Positions 15,901 to 22,553 of a stretch of DNA of 24,982 bases are shown here, piece after piece. How positions within the stretch are numbered: the stretch's first letter is position 1; each line of letters begins with the position of its first letter. A program made the position numbers and the translations under genes. The stretch spans positions 1 through 24,982 of IMG/VR virus record IMGVR_UViG_3300032177_000069; one strand, written 5' to 3'. The notes beneath the pieces are model-generated. The model worked only from the letters and a program-made list of their open reading frames with translations. It searched no databases and was not told the DNA's origin. Source of the stretch: a virus.

Positions 15901-18573
15901 ACAGTTAAAAATATAGCAAGTGTGTTTTCTATTCTTGTTGGGGCTATTAAAGAGTCTTCATTAAATTTGGATGGTTTAAGTGGGACTCTTGCAACAATTT
16001 TAGAAACTAGTAGGTTATTGATGTGGACTTTTGTTGTTATGAAAAATGTCACATCAGCTATTGCAGCAAGTTTAGCTTTGGTTATGGCTTATTCCCCTGG
16101 TAGTGCTGCTACTGCAAGAGCACAGGTAGAGAGGGAAAATCCAAAATTTAAAGATAGAGCCAATTTAACTTCTGCTGAAGTAGATGAGCGTGAAATATTG
16201 GTTACGAAAAAATTGTCTGATATGAAAAATAAAGCTTGGTATGCTTTTCATATGGCAAGTAGAACCGCTGAAGAAGATATGGAGGAAATTGATAAAACTT
16301 TACAAAAGATTGTTGACAAAGTTAAAGAGGGGGCAAGGGAAACCGTCGATCTTGGAAAAATATTTAAACCACCACATGATACAATAGCTTTAATGGATTT
16401 TAATAAGAAGTTATCTGATGATTTAAAAAGCGCACAACTTGCTTCTATGAAAGGCCCAATAAAGTTTAAAACAGAATATGAAGTTGATATAACTGCTTTG
16501 GGGCGGCATAAGGAACAATTAGAAGCACAGTTAGAATATTATGAAAATTATATTAAAGACCTTAGAAATAGTAATACAGAGTATGATGTTGATCAAATTA
16601 AAAGGTATACTATAACTTCAGGTGCTTTGAAAGAGGCACTACAACGGGATACTAATCTTCGTAAATACTATGGGGATAAGAGAGATAAACAAACAGCAGA
16701 TTGGTATCATACTGAGGGGGATCGTTTAGCTCGTTTGGCAGAAGAATGGGAAGGGTTCCTTATTTCTACTGCTGAAGCTCCTATGGATGAATGGCAGAAA
16801 TTAGATAAGTGGATTGAAGAAACGCAAAAGAAAATGCGTAAGATGGCTGTTACTAACACAGAAAAGTATAAACCAAAAGAAGCTGAAGCGGCTTTAGACC
16901 AAGGAACTGTAAATAGAACTAAGAAAATAACTGAAGCTGCTGGAAAAGCATATGAAGATTTAATGGAGAAGGTGAATTCTTACCAGTTTAAAACTCCATT
17001 TATGGAAATAGACCAAGAAGCAAAGAAGATGACCAATGATATTAATGAATATATAAAGAATTTTGTTAAATTAGAAGATCGTACACCAGAATTAAAGAAG
17101 CATTGGGCAGATATAGTAACTGAAATGGGTAGGGCTAAGAGAGAAATAGCTGAATTAAATATGGCGCAAGATCGTTATAGTGCTAATATGGATCTTGCTT
17201 TAAGGAAGGTCAATTATTGGAAAGATGCTTATGATCCGGCTACTGTTAGACAAGCAAATATAAATTCTGCATTGATAGAGCAATCTAAACTTGTTGGTGA
17301 GATTGCAGTAAAATATAAGGAAATAGAAGTTAAAAGGGCAGCAGCAGCAAAAGCTGGTAAGGATATAGAGGTAAAATACTTTGAGGAAATGCAACAAAAT
17401 TATGTGGAGCAATTAGAAATAATTAAAATGGAAACTGAGAAATTGATTTGGAAAGACCTTCATCCCCTTTGGGCAGAACTAAATGAAATGTCCAAATCAT
17501 GGGGAGATGGGATGACAGATGCATTTGCAGATATTATAGATGGTTCTAAAAAAGCTGGTGTTGCAATTAATGACCTATTGAAAACAGTTCAAAGGGATGT
17601 TTTGAAAGCAGTTATTAAAAATACCATTACTGAGCCTATTATGGGTTTTATGGGTGGTGCCGGTACTCCTGGGGAAGTTTCCCCACTTCAGAAAATACTT
17701 GGTGTTAAAGGAGAGGGTGCTGCTGGTACTATGAAAAAAGTAATGGAGGGTGTAAAAGCAGAAAATGATAAATTAATGAATAAATTTTTAAATGGGTATA
17801 CAATTATCCCGGTGCAGATAGTTGGTAAAACAGAAACAATGATAAGTGCTTCTGAAGAAGCAAACCAATCTATTGTTGATATGATGAGAGAAAATAATGG
17901 TCTTACTAAAGAAGGGGTTGATCAACAAGAAGTATTTATGAGGGACTTTCAATCATATTTCGATAATCTGGTTTCTATTTTAACTACTGGAAGTGGCATT
18001 ACTTCCGGTGTAAAAGCTGTGGGAAGTGAAGCGGATCTTAGCAGTTTAGTTAAAGGATTATTTGGAAAAATTGGAGGATTACTTGGTGGTGGGGGTGGTA
18101 GTTCAATGGCTGGTATGGGTGATACTGCTGCAAAAGTAGGTGGGTACGGTGGTTTTGAAAATTTTAGTGGTGCTGGTGGTGGTAGTTGGTGGAGTTCTTT
18201 TACAAATTTATTTAGTGGTGCTGGTGGTGGTGCTGGTAGTGCTCAAGGTCTTTGGGGGTTTGCTGAAGGTGGCACTATAAAAGAACCAATTGTTGGACAA
18301 GGATTAAGATCTGGAAGCATGTATGCTTTTGGTGAGAAAACTCCCTATGGTCAAAACGAAGTGGTTGCCCCAATGGATAAGCTTGCTAAAATAGCTGCTG
18401 GTGGTGGGGGTGGTGGTCAACAAATTTCTTTGAGTATGCCCATTAGTGTTCAAGCAATTGATACTCAATCAGGAGTTGATTTTTTAATGAAGCACAATGG
18501 TACTATTGAAACTAATATGATTAAAATGGTTAGAAACAATCGTAGAATTAGGGATGCTTTCCGAGCTTCATAA
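12925..18573 (+). CDS. Tail length tape measure protein
   Basis: At 1882 residues this is by far the longest gene, directly after the chaperones, with GAGGT as its ribosome site. Residues 1-700 are helical, lysine- and glutamine-rich and coiled-coil-like. The core (about 720-990) carries the tape-measure region common to siphoviruses (ATETVLTLEDLTMLTKTFVQ, then QELNAVILGRQRASDQLAMM). Hydrophobic segments at about 733-753 and 1031-1057 may insert in the host membrane during DNA entry. A lambda gpH-like C-terminal region (about 1526-1578, WGDGMTDAFADIIDG) is followed by a glycine-rich linker and FAEGGTIKEPIVGQGL (about 1779). No lysozyme or metalloprotease motif was seen. At the known spacing of about 1.5 angstroms per residue it predicts a tail near 280 nm. 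Confidence 0.93.
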   Translation: MANDSDQIVEEIVLDLKTNWDSELRNTLRKMNQFKDQVADISKSAVNSYGNFQKQFLSEFGSMSKNTVGEMRTLIGATRRELGELQKINNDFLKSQDAAMDQMERRRISALGNYTKQVRSAYRENEVKKSTTKEGWQGSEGLLKGRLNAIDAGTATTLKGLRDGYNTTVDKIQKEALSPLYLKSAEMSSKISETISSTAQKALRSVIATTQDVAREYDKVKNLFASGGPEGKLISKAEFIKSAKSQFKSTDSVVNAQQARLNEIISARKSAEDALGKASKEDAGAIINYIKRIGEEQKSTESAMKSTGKQAMVLTDLIKNATQDAILSGKQIQQSIKTSLGPMKEDIRRGASGAFKSLSQMVVASTKEDQGGFIKASDNVDKYIRKLDDAEAKLNEIKGQLKAVAGTGFIDENAIKSGNRQIEEGLNKIKQHRKELGASIKDFNALNMQKMMQKTDASGFIKSATEFAKIKTEYSGLGPITPQNYMQAEGYIKKMESSYQAFAKQKQTIDNQMAKNTEYIASIESAMRRTKDADMVKRYAEAIEAMKKKNKELTDLVAITKTAPIMKPADTQAEHAKVVAQAKQVAADIQKSVKPEGWLNSGVDKLSKDLEKLQATTAKLGKWSLFHDYKKEGIEMYESLKSRAKAYTNEIANIGRQIVELKRIQKSGLGDSDSIGKTITQLTNMQKQFRYANQEIARINNQASKSNQALTDHASKGIWKSGMEVIRNFRWQYAAAYYILQNIIGRVVGFVKGTMDEIGQFQKDTLSLAAVISMRMAGTIESNFDTAYQYSRGLMDKLQLVATETVLTLEDLTMLTKTFVQAGIIPDTVEDVRKISDIGVAIRAVTEGMANAGTQMRQELNAVILGRQRASDQLAMMFKFMGIDLRKTLKDAQDEGRNLLDVLSEVLKPFSAMNKAMQDNWLQASNRATEVWKIIKRIGAEDFTTSMTTKLNKFLDTLIDSKGQLTALGRETAAGFGAIMNTLGSVGLSILGTVKNIASVFSILVGAIKESSLNLDGLSGTLATILETSRLLMWTFVVMKNVTSAIAASLALVMAYSPGSAATARAQVERENPKFKDRANLTSAEVDEREILVTKKLSDMKNKAWYAFHMASRTAEEDMEEIDKTLQKIVDKVKEGARETVDLGKIFKPPHDTIALMDFNKKLSDDLKSAQLASMKGPIKFKTEYEVDITALGRHKEQLEAQLEYYENYIKDLRNSNTEYDVDQIKRYTITSGALKEALQRDTNLRKYYGDKRDKQTADWYHTEGDRLARLAEEWEGFLISTAEAPMDEWQKLDKWIEETQKKMRKMAVTNTEKYKPKEAEAALDQGTVNRTKKITEAAGKAYEDLMEKVNSYQFKTPFMEIDQEAKKMTNDINEYIKNFVKLEDRTPELKKHWADIVTEMGRAKREIAELNMAQDRYSANMDLALRKVNYWKDAYDPATVRQANINSALIEQSKLVGEIAVKYKEIEVKRAAAAKAGKDIEVKYFEEMQQNYVEQLEIIKMETEKLIWKDLHPLWAELNEMSKSWGDGMTDAFADIIDGSKKAGVAINDLLKTVQRDVLKAVIKNTITEPIMGFMGGAGTPGEVSPLQKILGVKGEGAAGTMKKVMEGVKAENDKLMNKFLNGYTIIPVQIVGKTETMISASEEANQSIVDMMRENNGLTKEGVDQQEVFMRDFQSYFDNLVSILTTGSGITSGVKAVGSEADLSSLVKGLFGKIGGLLGGGGGSSMAGMGDTAAKVGGYGGFENFSGAGGGSWWSSFTNLFSGAGGGAGSAQGLWGFAEGGTIKEPIVGQGLRSGSMYAFGEKTPYGQNEVVAPMDKLAKIAAGGGGGGQQISLSMPISVQAIDTQSGVDFLMKHNGTIETNMIKMVRNNRRIRDAFRAS

Positions 18574-18584
18574 AGGAGTTTCAA

Positions 18585-18944
18585 ATGGCAAATTTTACTT
18601 TTGCAATTCATAGATGTACTCCTGGGGTTCCAGAGTACAATGTGCTTTCAACTCCTATGGAGGGATGGAAAGTTAAAACAAGGATGAAGACTACTCATCC
18701 TAAAAGGACTTGGGGCATTGAAATTCGTGGTCAGACAAATGCAGAAAAGGATTCCATTCTTTCCCATTATACTGGTCAAGGGGCATCTAATGTTCCTTTT
18801 AATTGGGTTGTAACTCCTACTTTTTTTTCAGGTGGAAATGCTACTACTTATTATGTTCGATATAAAGAAGTATCTTATGAAAATCCAGATGGCATGGGCA
18901 ATGTTTGGAATTTTGCTATCACGTTTGTTGAGGAATTGATTTAA
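18585..18944 (+). CDS. Minor tail protein, gpM-like (distal tail)
   Basis: A 119-residue protein with a strong AAAGGAG ribosome site. It is a beta-rich small protein whose size and position, immediately after the tape measure and before a gpL-like protein, match lambda gpM or the equivalent distal tail proteins that close the end of the tail tube. Shared features include an N-terminal strand block (EGWKVKTRMKTTHPKRTWGI), a helix (TNAEKDSILSHYTG), and a C-terminal strand ending in FAITFVEEL, similar in shape to the FEQ-type ending of gpM. Its stop overlaps the next start by one base. The name depends mainly on synteny. Confidence 0.65.
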   Translation: MANFTFAIHRCTPGVPEYNVLSTPMEGWKVKTRMKTTHPKRTWGIEIRGQTNAEKDSILSHYTGQGASNVPFNWVVTPTFFSGGNATTYYVRYKEVSYENPDGMGNVWNFAITFVEELI

Positions 18945-19795
18945 TGAAAACAATATATTCTTCATATATGAGATATTTATTTAGTTCTGGAAATGTTCTT
19001 TTAAATGGATATGTTTTATCCATTAATGCAGCAGATGATACTTTTTATGTAAACAATAATAAAAGTATAACCTGTATATACCCTGCTCCTGGTATAACTG
19101 GATCTGCTGAAAGAACATTTCAAGCTTTATCAGTTAAAAGAACTCCTGTTCGTAGTGAAGATGGTACTATTTTAAATGAAATAGAAGTGGGGTTAGATAA
19201 CGTAGATCTTGCATTTAAAAATGAAGTTATGCTTGGTAAATATAATAATAGAAGATGTAAAGTCATTTTGATGTTTGCTTCAAAAGATTCTACTGTTGGT
19301 CTTGGTACAATGGATATTCACACAGGTTATTTGGATGAGCCTAAAGGTGATGAGCATTGGATTACATTTCAAATACGACCATATAGTATTTTTGAAAGAT
19401 CCTTTCCTAATCGTATTTTTCAAATAGGGTGTAATAATACATTTTGTGATGGTACTTGTGGTTTAACTCTTTCTAATTTTTATGTGAATACTACTTTAAG
19501 TTCTGAATCTAATGGGACTACTCTTGCTTGTAGTCATGGTAAAGCAGCTAATTATTTTACCCCTGGTTTTGTACTTATTACTTCTGGAACATATAACGGG
19601 TTGTATAGGCCCATTCTTTCAAATGATACTGGATCTGTCATTTGTCGTATTCCTTTTGATTTTACTATTCCAAATGGAACTTCAATTAGGGTTCATAAAC
19701 TATGTGCTCGTAATCCTTCGGCGTGTGTTAATATTTTTAATAATTATGACAATTATACGGGGTTTCCTCATGTTCCAAAAACTCCAATATTATAA
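18944..19795 (+). CDS. Minor tail protein, gpL-like with a cysteine cluster
   Basis: A 283-residue protein starting in TAATG overlap with the gene upstream. The N-terminal half is beta-rich (VKRTPVRSEDGTILNEIEVG). The C-terminal part has cysteines at about 163, 168 and 172 (CNNTFCDGTC) and 254 and 261 (CARNPSAC), ending NNYDNYTGFPHVP. This C-terminal pattern, a Cys pair followed by a short F-N-N/F-x-G-x-P segment, is typical of the gpL/DUF2163 tail family. Lambda gpL is known to bind an iron-sulphur cluster through its C-terminal cysteines; the same is inferred here. It probably sits in the tail tip between the distal tail protein and the hub. Confidence 0.75.
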   Translation: MKTIYSSYMRYLFSSGNVLLNGYVLSINAADDTFYVNNNKSITCIYPAPGITGSAERTFQALSVKRTPVRSEDGTILNEIEVGLDNVDLAFKNEVMLGKYNNRRCKVILMFASKDSTVGLGTMDIHTGYLDEPKGDEHWITFQIRPYSIFERSFPNRIFQIGCNNTFCDGTCGLTLSNFYVNTTLSSESNGTTLACSHGKAANYFTPGFVLITSGTYNGLYRPILSNDTGSVICRIPFDFTIPNGTSIRVHKLCARNPSACVNIFNNYDNYTGFPHVPKTPIL

Positions 19796-19804
19796 AGTTT
19801 GGGC

Positions 19805-20254
19805 ATGATTAATGTCACACCAGATAGAATTATTACTGAGGCAAGGAAGTTTCTTAATGCTCCTTTCTTTCATAGAGGAAGATCGGTATTAGGATTAGAT
19901 TGCCTTGGTCTTATAATAGTTGCATTTCGTAAATGTTCTATAATTATTCCATCAGATGATGGCTTAACTTATTATTCAACATGGTGGAGGAATCAGGAAG
20001 ATCGGCTACATGATCATTTAAAAAAATATGGTTTTGAAGAAGTAGAGATTCCGCAAAGAGGGGATATTGTCACGTTCAAGCTACTTGGTTTGAAGTATCC
20101 AGCCCATCATAGCGGAATTCTTATTTCTGAGGATGCCATGATCCATGTTAATGGTTTGGGTGGTGTTTGGGAAAGAAAATGTAAAATTGATAGAATTCCT
20201 GATTCTTATAAAAGAAGATTGGGTTCTTATTTTAGATACAAAGGATATATTTAA
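19805..20254 (+). CDS. NlpC/P60-type cysteine peptidase of the tail tip (gpK-like)
   Basis: A 149-residue protein from ATG at 19805; a TTG two codons upstream (19799) is also possible, but there is no good ribosome site for either, and coupling to the upstream stop at 19795 is likely. The NlpC/P60 signature is clear: catalytic Cys33 in GLDCLGLIIVAF, His102 in PAHHSGILI, and a third polar residue His114 in MIHVNG, with the PQRGDIVTF strand between. These enzymes cleave peptide bonds in cell-wall peptidoglycan. In phage tails, gpK-type peptidases are needed for tip assembly or local wall opening. A separate N-terminal JAB metallopeptidase domain, found in lambda gpK, is absent, so this is a single-domain version. 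Confidence 0.88.
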   Translation: MINVTPDRIITEARKFLNAPFFHRGRSVLGLDCLGLIIVAFRKCSIIIPSDDGLTYYSTWWRNQEDRLHDHLKKYGFEEVEIPQRGDIVTFKLLGLKYPAHHSGILISEDAMIHVNGLGGVWERKCKIDRIPDSYKRRLGSYFRYKGYI

Positions 20255-22543
20255 ATGAATATGCAGGGAATGTCCACCGGACAAGGAATTGGTGCCGTTA
20301 TTGGTGGAGTGATAGGTGGTATCGTTGGTTCCTATATTCCTTATGTTGGTACTTACACCGGGTTTATGGTGGGTTCTGCTATTGGTGGTGGTATTGGGAG
20401 ATTAATAGACCCACCGGATGCACCGAAAGCACCCCCTGCTGGTGATGTGACAATTAATTCTTTTACTCGTAATGCTCCGGTTCCTGTTCTATTTGGTCAA
20501 GACAAAGCTTCTGGTGGTGTAATTATGATGGGGGGCATTTCTACTGATATGCGTAATGCTGGTAGTGCTAAATCCCCTGAATATGAAATTAAAATGGATG
20601 TATATTGGGGGGTTGCTCATTGTGAGGGTCCGGTAGTAGAAGTAAATCCCCCCAGGCATTGGGTTAATGACAAATACACCCCTTGGTCTGGTTCTGGAAA
20701 TAGTTACTATGGATTTACTACTTATTTAGGTGGTTCCGATCAAGATATAGACCCTTATTTTGAATCATTTTTTTCTACAAGTCTGTTTCCTTTAAACCAA
20801 TTACCATATACTTGTTGGTCAAGTATTCGTGCTCATGTTGAGGGTTCAACTCTTTCCGCTTTACCTTCTATTGCACTTGAGCTTAGAGGTTTTTGTGTTG
20901 AAGAAGGAGAATTAGATGCTAATCCTATTAGAGTGGCATGGGATTGGATGACTAATTTGCGTTATGGTATGGGAATAGGAGTAGATGAATTTAATGGTGA
21001 TCCAGATACAGAGGGTTCCCCTTGGAAAACAGCAGCAGATTTTTGTGATGTTTTAGCGGAGTATATTGACCATAATGGGGATACCCAACAAGAGCCACGA
21101 TTTAGATATTCAAGATATATTAATGCAAAAAATAAAGGTTTTGATATTTTATCGGATATATTTATTTCTTGTCGTGGAATTTTAAGATCTAAACAGGGTA
21201 AAATTGAACCTTTAATTCATACTGGAAGTGAACCTATAGAGCATTATTACTCTGATAGGCTTCAGGTTGAGTTCACTATTGGTAGTTCAACAGCAAATAG
21301 AATTAATGCTAATTTCTCTGCTTACCCTGATGATTTTTGGAACGCTTCTTCTGGAACAATCTTATTAGCTAATGGGAGTATAGTAGAATTTTTTGTTTTG
21401 GATCAAACTTCAAGTTACATTGATCTTTGTTTTGATATAACAGAAGATATTAGTGAAGTAACAACATTTAAACTTTTAAAAGATAATATAAAGGAAAGTT
21501 CATTTACTTATAATATGCTTCCAGAGAATACAATTCCTAGAATATATCGTGTGGAGTTTATTAATCGTCAAATGTGGGATGCTGAAATAAATGATTGGGC
21601 TAATGAGTACCAATCTGATTCTATTGAAATAGAAAGTCCTGTAAATTATATAACTCAGGTATCCTATGGAGATATTCAAAGAACTATTAAAACAGTAAGG
21701 AGTGAAGGGATAAAGAGAAAGTCACAGGCAATGCGTATAGGAACATTTTTGTGTGATAATACCCGCTATGCTCGTAATATGTGCTCGTTTACAACTGGAT
21801 TAGAGGGGTATATTCACGCTGTAGGTGATACTATTGGGGTGTCCCATGCTCAAACTGGATGGAATAAAAAAGCATTTCATATTCTTAATATGGAAGAAAC
21901 AGAGAATGATGAAATTAATTTAGTTTGTATAGAATTTAATCCGGCACTTTATACTGATCCAATAGTTAATGTTTATGAATCAATTTATTCTTCTGCAAAT
22001 TCCCCTTGGAATCCTCCGTTACAAGTAGAATTATTTTATGCTGTTCAAGATGTAGCTGGTGCCACTGGTCGGGTTTATATGTTATTTAAACGCCCTCCAA
22101 CGGATAGTTTTTGGTTTGGGGTACAGATTTTTGTTCAACGGGGGGCTGGTGCAGATTTTGATTATGCTGATATTTTGACAATTACTACTCCTTCAGTAAA
22201 ACTTGCTTCTGATATAACTGATATTGTCACAACGATACCATTTGACAACTCTACTTTATATGGGGCATTTCCTACTGCTGGTGGGTTTTGGGTTGAGAAT
22301 GAATACATAACTTACACCGGAATAAGTGGGACTTCTTTTACAGGGTGTACTCGTAATGTTCTCTATAGAGTGGCCCATACAGCGGCTAAATACTGTTATT
22401 TGAAGCAAACGGACACACCCTATATTAGTTATGATCCTTCCGATGTTGGTAATCAATGGACGTTTAAAGCGGTGTCCTATAATATGAGTGGTGTGACAGC
22501 AGATTATGAAGATGCCCCCACCATGATGGTAACTCTTGTTTAG
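20255..22543 (+). CDS. Tail tip hub/host-specificity protein, gpJ-like, with N-terminal glycine zipper
   Basis: A 762-residue protein whose ATG immediately follows the previous stop (AAAGGA upstream). Residues 6-50 form a glycine-zipper hydrophobic hairpin (IGAVIGGVIGGIVGSYIP, then GFMVGSAIGGGIG). Next comes the conserved hub region (NAPVPVLFGQDKASGGVI, YWGVAHCEGPVVEV) typical of gpJ-type and related tail hub proteins. Residues about 649-716 look like a small phage beta domain (FWVENEYITYTGISGTSFTG, then CTRN). In lambda the glycine-zipper feature belongs to gpI, encoded just before J; no separate gpI gene exists here, so the segment may fill that role. It is expected at the tail tip, engaging the host surface. 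It is shorter than lambda gpJ (1132 residues). Confidence 0.78.
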   Translation: MNMQGMSTGQGIGAVIGGVIGGIVGSYIPYVGTYTGFMVGSAIGGGIGRLIDPPDAPKAPPAGDVTINSFTRNAPVPVLFGQDKASGGVIMMGGISTDMRNAGSAKSPEYEIKMDVYWGVAHCEGPVVEVNPPRHWVNDKYTPWSGSGNSYYGFTTYLGGSDQDIDPYFESFFSTSLFPLNQLPYTCWSSIRAHVEGSTLSALPSIALELRGFCVEEGELDANPIRVAWDWMTNLRYGMGIGVDEFNGDPDTEGSPWKTAADFCDVLAEYIDHNGDTQQEPRFRYSRYINAKNKGFDILSDIFISCRGILRSKQGKIEPLIHTGSEPIEHYYSDRLQVEFTIGSSTANRINANFSAYPDDFWNASSGTILLANGSIVEFFVLDQTSSYIDLCFDITEDISEVTTFKLLKDNIKESSFTYNMLPENTIPRIYRVEFINRQMWDAEINDWANEYQSDSIEIESPVNYITQVSYGDIQRTIKTVRSEGIKRKSQAMRIGTFLCDNTRYARNMCSFTTGLEGYIHAVGDTIGVSHAQTGWNKKAFHILNMEETENDEINLVCIEFNPALYTDPIVNVYESIYSSANSPWNPPLQVELFYAVQDVAGATGRVYMLFKRPPTDSFWFGVQIFVQRGAGADFDYADILTITTPSVKLASDITDIVTTIPFDNSTLYGAFPTAGGFWVENEYITYTGISGTSFTGCTRNVLYRVAHTAAKYCYLKQTDTPYISYDPSDVGNQWTFKAVSYNMSGVTADYEDAPTMMVTLV

Positions 22544-22553
22544 GTAAATACTA

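Noticed and set aside
19799-19804. TTG start for the peptidase gene, adding two residues
   Set aside because: ATG at 19805 gives the same protein without a rare start, and neither site has a better ribosome site.
19512-19808. 98-residue + strand open frame overlapping the gpL-like gene
   Set aside because: It lies in another frame inside the conserved cysteine region of the gpL-like protein and has a low-complexity Leu/Ile composition.
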